From Planctomycetota bacterium (GTDB lineage: Bacteria > Planctomycetota > UBA8742 > UBA2392), in contig JADZFR010000048.1 of assembly GCA_020849795.1 (NCBI GenBank), forward strand, positions 1 to 64,000: DNA of 64,000 nt. Reading direction: 5' to 3'. Under the pieces are notes generated by a model. It searched no databases. It was given only the letters and a program-made list of their open reading frames with translations, and was not told where the DNA came from. The stretch's first letter is position 1. Every line of letters begins with the position of its first letter. The position numbers and the translations under genes were made by a program. Below, piece by piece: positions 24,803-33,274 of the stretch.

Positions 24803-25966
24803 CTACTTGTGGTACTCCACGGTGGCCCTCGCAAGCGCTTCTGTCAGTGCTTCCAGCGCAGCGGCATCAACATCGGCGTCAGCGAGCACAAGTGACACGC
24901 GCCGGCCGTCTTCGCCGTCGGCGCTGTTCCAGCGCGAAACTCGCAGGCTTGGGGCGCCCTGCATCGCGTCGTAGTATTCCTGAGCGTCTTCGCGCGTGTC
25001 CCAGGTGGTGACACGCAGTGTGATCCAGGAAGCGCCCTTGCGCGCCGTGACCTCCACGTCGCCACCCCAGCCTGCCGCAGCACCTGCGGGGTCAGTTACG
25101 CCGGCGCGGTGCATGGCGACCAGCACGCTGAACTCGCCCGTAGTCGTCGATGCTTCGGACTTGAAACCCGCAGGCCACGGCAGTTCGGCTGGCAGGCTGA
25201 CGCGGTCGGGAAGCTCCGCCGGGTACTTCTCCGGGTGCAGGATCTGCTCGGTTGACTTCGGCAGCGCCTTGAAGGCGGCGTCTACAGCTTCATAGCCGTC
25301 ACGCTCCTTCAGGTTCTGTACGAACACCGCGCCATACGCGTAGTACAACACGCGCAGCCACGCCCCGTCATCGCTCAGATCAGTCGGTTGCTTCACCTCG
25401 GTAATCCGTTTCACGTGGGGGTTGTCGGGCAGCGCGTCGATCATGACCTGCACGGCCTGGCCCTCGATCAGCGCCGTGACGGTGTTGTCTTCGTCCTGTG
25501 TGGTAACAGCCTTGTGCAGCTTGGCCAGGTCATACAACTGGTCCTGAAGCGCGTGCGTACCCTCATGCAGCCGCAAGCCGAACGCGCGCTTGTTGCCCGC
25601 AGCCTCGGGCACAAGGTACATGGCCTTGGTGTCGTACTTGTAGAAGCCGAGAATGTTCTCGGGCGCATAGTCGCCCCAGGACTTCACTTCGGCCTCAAGT
25701 TCTTCCTGCGAGAACACGTACACGGGCACCCGCGTCTTGAACTTGCGGCCGGTCACCTGCTCGATCAGCCCCACGGCGCGGGTCTGTTCGGGCGCGTCGG
25801 CGGCTTCCAGTTTGCCGCGCGTTTCTACCTTCGGTGTGGGCTCGGGCTCTGGTTTCGGCTCCGGTTTGGGCTCAGGCTTGTTCTGGGGTATGGGATCGTT
25901 GGCTGGCTGTGGCTCAGGATTGGAACATCCGGCAAGCAGAAGCAGTACGGGGACAAAACGGCGCAT
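24803..25966 (-). CDS. Lipoprotein with HEXXH zinc-metallopeptidase motif
   Basis: 387 residues; the ATG at 25966 follows GGAGG. The lipobox LLAGC is followed by a Pro/Glu/Lys linker (PEPKPEP repeats) that should span from the lipid anchor to a folded domain. That domain contains HEGTH (an HEXXH zinc-binding motif) followed by ALQDQ. A Glu in ALIEGQAVQ about 35 residues later could be the third ligand, as in gluzincins. A periplasmic, membrane-tethered metalloprotease is inferred. It sits between the two paralogous EDCEKEDKR genes, which could be its partners or substrates. Confidence 0.75.
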   Translation of the reverse strand: MRRFVPVLLLLAGCSNPEPQPANDPIPQNKPEPKPEPKPEPEPTPKVETRGKLEAADAPEQTRAVGLIEQVTGRKFKTRVPVYVFSQEELEAEVKSWGDYAPENILGFYKYDTKAMYLVPEAAGNKRAFGLRLHEGTHALQDQLYDLAKLHKAVTTQDEDNTVTALIEGQAVQVMIDALPDNPHVKRITEVKQPTDLSDDGAWLRVLYYAYGAVFVQNLKERDGYEAVDAAFKALPKSTEQILHPEKYPAELPDRVSLPAELPWPAGFKSEASTTTGEFSVLVAMHRAGVTDPAGAAAGWGGDVEVTARKGASWITLRVTTWDTREDAQEYYDAMQGAPSLRVSRWNSADGEDGRRVSLVLADADVDAAALEALTEALARATVEYHK

Positions 25967-26053
25967 GGGTAGACCTCCGGCGCCACTTTAGCGAATTCTG
26001 CGCTACCATTCAGGTCTGCGGGGTGTTTCATGCACGTTCAGTGGAGACTACCC

Positions 26054-26785
26054 ATGCGTATCCTGCTCTCTTTGTGCGTGTTGGCACTGGTCCTGGTGTG
26101 TGGCAGCAACCTGGCGGCCCAGAAGGGCGTGCCTGCCGGCGGCAACCCGGGCAAGGCCAAGAACAAGTACAAGCAATCCGGCGACCAGCAGGCCAAAGAA
26201 GCCCAGAAGCGCGCTCAAGAGGCCGCCCGCAAAGCCGAGCAGGAAGAAAAAGAAGCTGAACGCGAAGCAGAAAAGGCCGAGCGCGAGGAACGCCGAGCCG
26301 GCAAAGACGCAGAAGACACCGCGGAAAAGGCCCCCGAAGCAGGGGCGAGCGAGAAGATTCCCCAGCCCGGCGAGACAGTCAAACGCGCGGACAAAGATGC
26401 GCAGATCGACAAGTGGATGGATGAGCTGAAGCTCACCGACGCCACTCTGCGCGCCAAGTTCAAGACGCTTGCACGCGGCGCCTGGGAAGACTGCGAGAAA
26501 GAAGACAAACGCTACTACGCGGCGCTCAAGAAAACCGACGACGCAGAGGGCCTGAAGAAGCTGGGCACGGAACACAGAGACAACCTGGCCAAAACCTGGA
26601 CCGAGGCCGACACCGGCGCCACAAAAGATAGCCTGCTGGATGCCACGCAGCTCGAAAGCTGGAAGAAGCTGAGCGATAGCCTGCGCACCGGCACCAACAC
26701 CGACCGCTGGCTGGCCGCGCAAAGCAAGCCAGCCGAGACCGAGAAGCCTGAGAAGAAAGAGAAGAAGGAAGAGTCAGAAGACTGA
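26054..26785 (+). CDS. Secreted charged helical protein, EDCEKEDKR family member 2
   Basis: 243 residues from the ATG at 26054, preceded by GGAG. A signal peptide (MRILLSLCVLALVLV) is followed by a Lys/Glu/Ala-rich coiled coil. The conserved core then contains GETVKRADKDAQ and AWEDCEKEDKR (from residue 143), and a KKEKKEE-type tail ends the protein, just as in the protein at 23966-24748. This copy has a charged coiled coil where the other has a Gly-rich region. It is divergent from the HEXXH lipoprotein gene. No known family recognised. Confidence 0.75.
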   Translation: MRILLSLCVLALVLVCGSNLAAQKGVPAGGNPGKAKNKYKQSGDQQAKEAQKRAQEAARKAEQEEKEAEREAEKAEREERRAGKDAEDTAEKAPEAGASEKIPQPGETVKRADKDAQIDKWMDELKLTDATLRAKFKTLARGAWEDCEKEDKRYYAALKKTDDAEGLKKLGTEHRDNLAKTWTEADTGATKDSLLDATQLESWKKLSDSLRTGTNTDRWLAAQSKPAETEKPEKKEKKEESED

Positions 26786-26802
26786 TCGCCGGAGCCGCAG
26801 CC

Positions 26803-28626
26803 TCAATCTTTCCGATTTCTCGGAAACATGGGCTTGCTGTAGTCAGACTCAAACTCGGCTGTGGGATTTGCCACGGATAACTCGACCGGGTCACGCGGGG
26901 CGTCAATGGTAAGCAACGACTTCTCGCTTACCCGGCAGATCATCACGAGGTACGACCGAAACGGTAGCCCTTCGACAGTGATCTCTGTCTGGCCTGGTTT
27001 GACAATTTCAGTTCGGACCTCTTCGCCGGAAACACTGGTCAGACGCAGCCTGAACTCCTGATTGGCAGGGTAGCCCGCCAGCTTGACCGTGATTCGGCCG
27101 GCCGGTGTTGCCAGTACGACGTCACCGATCTCCAGCGTTGTGCCGGCCTGCAACCTGAGCGGCACTTCGACCCGACCATAACCCTCGGCTTCAACATAGA
27201 GCGTGGTGGAATCCAGCGGCACGCCGTCCAGCACAAGCACCCCGTCTTTGTCGCTGTACACTTGGCCGGTGCCGGCAAACTGCTTGCCGACTCGATCTCT
27301 TGCAATTCGCCAATTGGGGCCACGCTCGGCATGCAGCGTGGCGTATGAAGGAGAAAGAACGTTCGACTCGGCGTCAACGGCTCTCAATCGCACTTGCGCC
27401 CCAACGCTGACACTCGGTACCAGGCTGATCACCTCTCCTGCGATCGGGTCGATCGTGGCACTCTGCCAGACTTGTCCATCCGGGCCTTCCAGGCGGACGA
27501 AGTAGGGTACTCCGACCCGCAGCTCAACAGTCCTGAACTCAAGCCCCCACGTCAGGATTCCTATCGGCGGCGCCGGCCTCAATCGTTCATACAGCGTGAA
27601 CTTCCAGCCATCCTTGGCGTAGTAGCCAGAGAGGTCTACCGCCAGTCCAGCCTGCAACTGTGATGAAATCGCGGGAACCTCCACGACAGGCGAATTCTCC
27701 AGCCAAGCCACGTCGCCTTCCACGATGTGTCGTCCCTTGAAGCCGGCACGAGCGGCAGTGCATTCAACCATGACTGAAACAACTCCATCCATCGGGACGA
27801 CGCGAAACAGAACCTCGGTCACGCCATTCACGTCGTGCCAGATCGTTGAGTAATCCGAAGATGTCTTTCCTCGCAGTCCGAGCTGAACACGACCGGCAAA
27901 TGGCGCGCCGTCGGAGAACCGGACCTGAATCGCCACCGTGCTGACGGGGAGCACGCGGATCGTGTAGCGCCACTTCATGGGCGACATCGTTCTTGCCCAC
28001 GCGCCTGCGCCCCAAAGCCGTCCTTTGGGCACCGCGGACGGCTCCACAGCCCGAAATTGCCAGCGGGATGCATCCTGCGGCGCAACCACCAGCCACGGTA
28101 ACGCGGTAAGACTCGCGTCCCACTGCAATTGAACCTCGCCTGAGAGATCAGTGCTTGCCGGCGCGCCAACAAACGCGGGCACGACACCTGCATTGCGTTC
28201 AACGCGCTTCTTCTGCTGCCTGACGTCGTTATGGGAAGCGAAGCCGTACTGAATTGGCAAGTTTGGAACGGCTGCTCCGCGCTGGTCCTGAAACATCAAG
28301 GTTACCGTCTGGATTGCAGGCGGACGTTGGTACTGGCTCGTTGGCCCGCCAGCATTCTCGGGGACCGGCACTTCACCGTTGTTTCCCGGACTACGAGTTT
28401 CGCCAGCGCGGATTGAAGTCTCGCCGCCCTGCCTGTCACCAAGCGGCGTGGTTGGCGGTGAAACGTCGCGCTTTAAACCCACAGCTCCCCAGTACTCGGG
28501 TAGAGGAGCACCGGCCTTGGAGAAGGGGAGTAACACCAACCACAGTACGCACACGACGAAGAGCGCCAACAGCAAGGCGCAAATCGCTCTTTTGATCTTC
28601 GAGCGCCGATGGTCGGATTCAGTCAT
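26803..28626 (-). CDS. Membrane-anchored protein with carboxypeptidase-regulatory-like beta domains
   Basis: About 607 residues from the ATG at 28626, 9 bases after GAGGG; a second ATG 6 bases upstream is possible. A short basic N-terminus precedes one transmembrane helix (AICALLLALFVVCVLWLVLL). A Pro/Gly-rich linker and then several beta-rich domains follow on the outside. Stretches such as GVLVLDGVPLDSTTLYVEAEGYGRVEVPL are typical of carboxypeptidase-regulatory-like or Big-type folds. No catalytic motif seen. It may be coupled to the secreted protein gene 50 bases upstream on the same strand. Confidence 0.7.
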   Translation of the reverse strand: MTESDHRRSKIKRAICALLLALFVVCVLWLVLLPFSKAGAPLPEYWGAVGLKRDVSPPTTPLGDRQGGETSIRAGETRSPGNNGEVPVPENAGGPTSQYQRPPAIQTVTLMFQDQRGAAVPNLPIQYGFASHNDVRQQKKRVERNAGVVPAFVGAPASTDLSGEVQLQWDASLTALPWLVVAPQDASRWQFRAVEPSAVPKGRLWGAGAWARTMSPMKWRYTIRVLPVSTVAIQVRFSDGAPFAGRVQLGLRGKTSSDYSTIWHDVNGVTEVLFRVVPMDGVVSVMVECTAARAGFKGRHIVEGDVAWLENSPVVEVPAISSQLQAGLAVDLSGYYAKDGWKFTLYERLRPAPPIGILTWGLEFRTVELRVGVPYFVRLEGPDGQVWQSATIDPIAGEVISLVPSVSVGAQVRLRAVDAESNVLSPSYATLHAERGPNWRIARDRVGKQFAGTGQVYSDKDGVLVLDGVPLDSTTLYVEAEGYGRVEVPLRLQAGTTLEIGDVVLATPAGRITVKLAGYPANQEFRLRLTSVSGEEVRTEIVKPGQTEITVEGLPFRSYLVMICRVSEKSLLTIDAPRDPVELSVANPTAEFESDYSKPMFPRNRKD

Positions 28627-28676
28627 ATGCATTGACCCTCTTACCGCCGAGCAGTCAGGTGCGTTACGGAAGAAGT

Positions 28677-29405
28677 CTATTCCAGTGCGTACAGCGCGAA
28701 CGGTATGAGGTCACTCACGTCCAAGTCAAAGGCCCGCGCGATTCCGTTCCCATCCGACGTGTTGCCTGTGACCTGCAAGCCCATCTCCGCGCGTTCAGTG
28801 TAAAGAACCCCGCGACATGCAACTGTCACGGCGAAGTACATGAAAGAGACATCGCCGGCACCGTCATAGTCAATGTCTGCATATGTATCTGCTGTTCCAG
28901 AGCCCTCTGCCGCCAACCCCACTTCGTCGGAGTCTGCGGAAAAGGACGGGCTAATTCCGTACGCATAGCCGTATGCCTCGCACTGGGCGGACCCAGCATA
29001 GGTACCTGCCCCGGCTGTGTAGTTCAATGTAGCGATCTCCACAGATACACGGGTACCGTACTCCACCGTCCATTGAGGATTGCTCGTGCCCGTAATTGTA
29101 CCTTCGAAAGTGAAGTAATCGGTCACATCGGCGGCGCCCCCCGCCGGAACATACGGGTTGCCCCATCCGACGCCGCTCATGGACACGTCCGTTTCAAGCC
29201 CCGGCTCCCAACTCGCAGTCATCACCCCGGCGTAGTCTACATCTCCGCTATTGCTAAAGTTCGCGCTTGCGTCAGCACTCGCATGAGCAATGGTCCACAC
29301 CGCCAGCACGAACAGCGCGGGCACGGCGATCAATGCAACCGCCGCAGTGATCATGGCGTTTTGTCTGGTTATTTGGGGCTCCTCGGTTGGACGCAAGTGG
29401 GACAT
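28677..29405 (-). CDS. Secreted protein of unknown function
   Basis: 242 residues from the ATG at 29405; a GTG lies 12 bases upstream. After about 15 polar residues a hydrophobic segment (MITAAVALIAVPALFVLAVW) forms a signal sequence or anchor. The mature region is acidic, rich in Ser, Gly, Asp, Tyr and Thr, and poor in Lys, with alternating beta-type residues, resembling secreted beta-sandwich proteins. I recognise no family. Confidence 0.65.
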   Translation of the reverse strand: MSHLRPTEEPQITRQNAMITAAVALIAVPALFVLAVWTIAHASADASANFSNSGDVDYAGVMTASWEPGLETDVSMSGVGWGNPYVPAGGAADVTDYFTFEGTITGTSNPQWTVEYGTRVSVEIATLNYTAGAGTYAGSAQCEAYGYAYGISPSFSADSDEVGLAAEGSGTADTYADIDYDGAGDVSFMYFAVTVACRGVLYTERAEMGLQVTGNTSDGNGIARAFDLDVSDLIPFALYALE

Positions 29406-29584
29406 CAAGCCGTCCACAATAGCAGTTGCCCCCCCTCAACAGCAAAGTCGCACATTCTTCAACTTGTGCAATCGGGGTTTGCAGGGAGAAACGAACGCCC
29501 CGGGCGGACTTGGTCAGTGATGGGACCTGAGCATTAGTCAGCGTGGCTGCATGCGCGGCGAAGGGAGAGCAAAACGAAGGCGCG

Positions 29585-31450
29585 TCACTTCACGGTCGCG
29601 GTGCGGGCCTTGGCTTTGCGCAGGCGCTTGCTGGGGGCTTTGCCCTTTGCAAGTTGCCGGCCTTCTTCGTCTGTGAGGTAGTCAAGCCGGTCGCTGTCGG
29701 CCGCCAGTGCTTCTTCTGCTGATAGCGGTTTCGGGATCGCGGGCAAGTCTGCCTTTTTCTTGCGGCGTGGCGCCCTGCGGCGCTTGGGCTTGTCGACTTC
29801 GGCCTCACCCGGCGCATCGGCCACCGCCGGCTCGCTGCGCCGCTCGACCTTCCTGCGGCGCTTCGGCTTGGCCTCTTCGGGCTGGCCCAGGCGCGCGCTC
29901 AGGTTGCGGGTCAGGAACTCGGCGGCTTCACGCACGACGTTGTCCACGACGCGGGCGCGAGAAGTATCGCTGCCGACCACTTCGGCCAGGCCTGTGGCCA
30001 GGGCGTCGATGCTTTCGCCCAACTGTGCCCGGGCGCTGGCGACGCTTTCCGGCACGGGGCCGGGCACGCTGCTGCCGTCAATCGGTGAGTTGTCGCCCGC
30101 GAGGCCCAGCCTGCGTTTGACTTCGCGTTCGGGGTCGCCGCTGCGTTCCATGATTTTGAACTTCTCGCCGCCCTGGGCAATCACCACGCAGTTGCGACCG
30201 TGGTTTTTGGCCACGTACAGGGCGCGGTCGCACTGTTCTTTCAGCGCCAGGTCGGTCTGCATGCTGCGAGGGTCAAACTCGGCCACGCCAAAGCTGGCGC
30301 TGATCGGCAGCAGGCGCCCGCGGTCGTCATAAAACTCGGTGGCTGCAATGATGTGCCGCAAACGCTCGGCGGCAAGCGCAGCTTCGCCCTGCGGTGTGCC
30401 GATGGCGACGATGCACAGTTCTTCGCCACCGTAGCGGTACACGGTGTCGCTCTCGCGGGCTTCGCGCTTGAGAATGTCTGCAACCTGCGTCAGCACACGG
30501 TCGCCGGCCAGGTGACCATACGTGTCATTGATGTGCTTGAACTTGTCGATGTCCATCATCACCAGGCTCAGCGCGCCGCCGCTGCGCTGCGCGACGGCAA
30601 CCTGCTTCTTCATCTGGTCTGCGTAGTGGTTGTTGTTGTACAGCCCGGTCTTTTCATCCTTGATCGCGCGGTCCCAGATGCTTGCGGTTTTCAGGCCCAG
30701 GCTGACCATGCGCACAAGCTGCCCGACGGCGGCTTCGTAGGCTGGCATTTCTTCCTGAAAGTCCGGCTCGTCGGCGACGTTGCGGGCGATGCGCACCACG
30801 CCCCGCACACCATCGGGCGTCGAGAAGTAGACGGCGATCACGAACTCGCCGGTGCGTTCATCCAGGCTGCGAACCTGGCGCCCCAGCCGGATCGCCTCTT
30901 CGACCAGCGACTGATCCACGGCTTCCTGCGTCAGCACCGGCGGAAAGCGGTCTGCATGGTTGCGGCGCTCGGCGCGGGCCACGGGGCGGCCGGTTTCATC
31001 GAGCGTGAACACGCTGATGCTGTCGCTGCGCGCGAAGTGCTCAAGCTGCTCCAGCACCACGCTGAGAATGCGTTCAAAGTCAACTTCCTGCTTGATCGCC
31101 ATGCTCACCTGCTGGGCCGCGCTGACCAGGTCAAGGTTGCGCATAAGGCGCGTGCGTTCTTTGGCGACGTCGTCGTTCAGGAAGCGCTGCAGGTTGCGGT
31201 ACTCGGTTTCAAAGCGCACACGCGCGCGATAGGTCGCGCTGGCGAACAGGGCCAGCATCGTCGCCATCAACGCCGACAGCCCGCCGGCCACGGCAATGAT
31301 CGAGTAGGCGAAGGGGTCATGCGTGGGTTCCGGTGCGAACGGGTTCATGCGCGTGAAGAAGTAACTCACCAGCACAACCGTCCCGATCGGCAGCAGCAAA
31401 GCCACGCCAAGCAGGTAGGTGCCACGCCAGGAAGTTTCAGTCTGCGCCAT
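29585..31450 (-). CDS. Membrane diguanylate cyclase (GAF-GGDEF)
   Basis: 621 residues from the ATG at 31450. Two transmembrane helices (about residues 10-32 and 48-70) precede a GAF-like domain (about 105-255) and a GGDEF domain. The active site is GGEEL (341-345) and the metal/substrate segment is MMDIDKFKHIND. An intact product-inhibition I-site, RESD, lies exactly five residues before GGEEL (332-335). It should make cyclic di-GMP in the cytoplasm and be product-inhibited. The unusual part is a tail of about 200 residues, ending in Lys/Arg-rich blocks (KPKRRRK, APRRKKK), which could bind nucleic acid or phospholipid. Confidence 0.92.
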   Translation of the reverse strand: MAQTETSWRGTYLLGVALLLPIGTVVLVSYFFTRMNPFAPEPTHDPFAYSIIAVAGGLSALMATMLALFASATYRARVRFETEYRNLQRFLNDDVAKERTRLMRNLDLVSAAQQVSMAIKQEVDFERILSVVLEQLEHFARSDSISVFTLDETGRPVARAERRNHADRFPPVLTQEAVDQSLVEEAIRLGRQVRSLDERTGEFVIAVYFSTPDGVRGVVRIARNVADEPDFQEEMPAYEAAVGQLVRMVSLGLKTASIWDRAIKDEKTGLYNNNHYADQMKKQVAVAQRSGGALSLVMMDIDKFKHINDTYGHLAGDRVLTQVADILKREARESDTVYRYGGEELCIVAIGTPQGEAALAAERLRHIIAATEFYDDRGRLLPISASFGVAEFDPRSMQTDLALKEQCDRALYVAKNHGRNCVVIAQGGEKFKIMERSGDPEREVKRRLGLAGDNSPIDGSSVPGPVPESVASARAQLGESIDALATGLAEVVGSDTSRARVVDNVVREAAEFLTRNLSARLGQPEEAKPKRRRKVERRSEPAVADAPGEAEVDKPKRRRAPRRKKKADLPAIPKPLSAEEALAADSDRLDYLTDEEGRQLAKGKAPSKRLRKAKARTATVK

Positions 31451-31570
31451 CGGGTGCCCCAACCGGTTATCGGACCATTGGCGCAGATTCTTTAGGGATA
31501 AGGACTTGGGGCGGGGATTGTGGATTTCAGATTGCGGAGTAGCGCGGATGCAGCTAATCCGAAATCCATC

Positions 31571-32149
31571 ATGGCGGAACTGTTCCCGATCTTCCTGAAC
31601 CTCGCAAAGCGCCCGGTGCTGGTGGTCGGCGCCGGCAAGGTCGCCGCCCGCAAGGTCGAAGGGCTCAGGCTCGCCGACGCCGACGTGTACGTGATCGCGC
31701 CCGCGGCTTGTGATCAAGTGCGCGCGTTGGCGATCGGCAACGAGGTCACGCTGGAAGAGCGCCCGTACCGCAAGGGCGACTGCGAGGGCGCGTTTCTCGT
31801 AATCGCGGCGACTGGCGACGCCGCCGTCAACGCAGCCGTGCGCGCCGAGGCAGAATCGCTCGGCATTCCGGTCAACGCCGTGGACGATCCTGCCAACTGC
31901 AGTTTCTACACACCGGCGGTCGTGCGCATTGGCGACATGCGAATTGCGGTGAGCACGCAGGGCCACGCTCCTGGCTTGGCGGGGCTGCTAAGGGAAAGAC
32001 TGGAACAGGCGCTGCCGCAAGGCCTGGGGGCTCTGGTGCATGAAGCCGCCGAGTACCGCGCACGCTTGAAGCAGGAAGAGCCCAGCGAAGCCGAAAGGTC
32101 CCGCAAGTTCAAAGAGTGGGCCAAGCAGCGGCTGGACAGTCTGTTCTAG
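31571..32149 (+). CDS. Precorrin-2 dehydrogenase / sirohydrochlorin ferrochelatase (CysG N-terminal type)
   Basis: 192 residues from the ATG at 31571. The NAD-binding motif VVGAGKVAARK and the family signature NAVDDPANCSFYTPAVV identify the CysG-N/Met8p family. It oxidises precorrin-2 with NAD and can insert iron to make siroheme. Siroheme is the cofactor of sulfite and nitrite reductases, and the related route makes heme d1. The gene stands alone between the GGDEF protein (divergent) and a lipoprotein (convergent, 7 bases apart). No other tetrapyrrole genes are in the window. Confidence 0.9.
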   Translation: MAELFPIFLNLAKRPVLVVGAGKVAARKVEGLRLADADVYVIAPAACDQVRALAIGNEVTLEERPYRKGDCEGAFLVIAATGDAAVNAAVRAEAESLGIPVNAVDDPANCSFYTPAVVRIGDMRIAVSTQGHAPGLAGLLRERLEQALPQGLGALVHEAAEYRARLKQEEPSEAERSRKFKEWAKQRLDSLF

Positions 32150-32156
32150 AAACCAT

Positions 32157-33224
32157 CTACCCGATGTTGGTCACGCCCACCTTTTGGCCGCTGATGAACA
32201 AGCTGCCGTTTTGGATGGTGATGGCGTGGCTCTGGACCGGGTGGCCTTCGGGTTGCAGCACAAGAAACTCTGTTGCGTGGCCGATCACAACCCACCAGCG
32301 CCCTTTGGCGCCGCTTTGGGCCGAACCGGCTGCACCGCCGATGCCGCCTGTGCCTGTCGTGTCATGACTGGTGCTGAGGCTGTACGTGTAGTTGCCATCG
32401 GCGTACAGGTCGAGCACTGCGTCGCTGGTGCGCGACGCGGTGGTGCCGTCGGCGCGCTTGTTGTAGTGGCTTTCCATCTTCAGCAGGCGCTTGCCGGCCA
32501 ACAGCCCGATGGCGTCTTTGCGGCGCTGGGCATCCTGGGGCTTCGCAAACCGGGCCGATTCAGCCATGGCATCGATCACCTGCTTGATCGACGACTGCTT
32601 GTCCTCGCTGCCCGAGACTGTCGCCAGCATGGCGTTGCCCGCCGGGCCGCGCACCGCCACGCTGCGCCCGCGAAACGTCCCATAGGCCGTTTGCGCCGTG
32701 TAGGTCTGGGTGTAAAGCTGGCCGTTCACCTCGGGCTGGCCGTCGGGCTGGAACACGATCGTGTATTGGGCGACCGGCAAGGGGATTGGCAGCGATAGCA
32801 GCGCCCGCAGGTTCTCGTCGCCGACGCCCGACAGGCCGATCCAGACACCACCGATGATGCCCCGTGCCTGCAGGTTCACCTGCTCGGCCGCTGGCGGCAT
32901 CATCGTCAGCATGTAGCCGCCTGCGCCCTGCACGGCGGTCCAGCCGGCGGGCACGGCGAAACCGACCCCGACCGACGGGCTCTTGAGGCGGGTACCGCCG
33001 CTGATGCTGACACCGTAGCGGATTTCTTCGCCATCCAGCGTTTCGGGTACGTCGTCGGGAATGGACTCGGGTGTGAGGTCGGGGCCGGTCGGCGGGTTGG
33101 TCATCGGCCCGTTACTGCTCGCCGAGTCAGACCCACAGGAAGCACCGGGCGAACTGTTCGTGCCCGATGCGCCGCCACACGCGGCGAGCACCAACAGGCT
33201 GAGCAAAGTGAACATGACACGCAT
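32157..33224 (-). CDS. Lipoprotein of unknown function
   Basis: 355 residues from the ATG at 33224. The signal peptide ends in the lipobox VLAAC, followed by a Ser/Gly/Pro-rich linker of about 50 residues. The folded part contains a segment typical of secreted proteins that process environmental lipid or cofactors (SVGVGFAVPAGW) and a C-terminal region rich in Gly, Thr and Ser. I recognise no catalytic motif. It lies 50 bases downstream of a porin gene on the same strand and is probably in the same transcript, so an outer-membrane-associated role is possible. Confidence 0.7.
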   Translation of the reverse strand: MRVMFTLLSLLVLAACGGASGTNSSPGASCGSDSASSNGPMTNPPTGPDLTPESIPDDVPETLDGEEIRYGVSISGGTRLKSPSVGVGFAVPAGWTAVQGAGGYMLTMMPPAAEQVNLQARGIIGGVWIGLSGVGDENLRALLSLPIPLPVAQYTIVFQPDGQPEVNGQLYTQTYTAQTAYGTFRGRSVAVRGPAGNAMLATVSGSEDKQSSIKQVIDAMAESARFAKPQDAQRRKDAIGLLAGKRLLKMESHYNKRADGTTASRTSDAVLDLYADGNYTYSLSTSHDTTGTGGIGGAAGSAQSGAKGRWWVVIGHATEFLVLQPEGHPVQSHAITIQNGSLFISGQKVGVTNIG

Positions 33225-33274
33225 GGTCTGGCTCCGGGGCCGTTGCAATTGCGGGCCATGCACTCTGAGCCACG

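Noticed and set aside
25820..25900. Pro-Glu-Lys repeats of the HEXXH lipoprotein as a novel repeat family
   Set aside because: This is a common low-complexity spacer between a lipid anchor and a folded domain.
30200..31495. A 431-codon plus-strand frame opposite the diguanylate cyclase
   Set aside because: It is antisense to the intact GGEEL domain and has no family resemblance.
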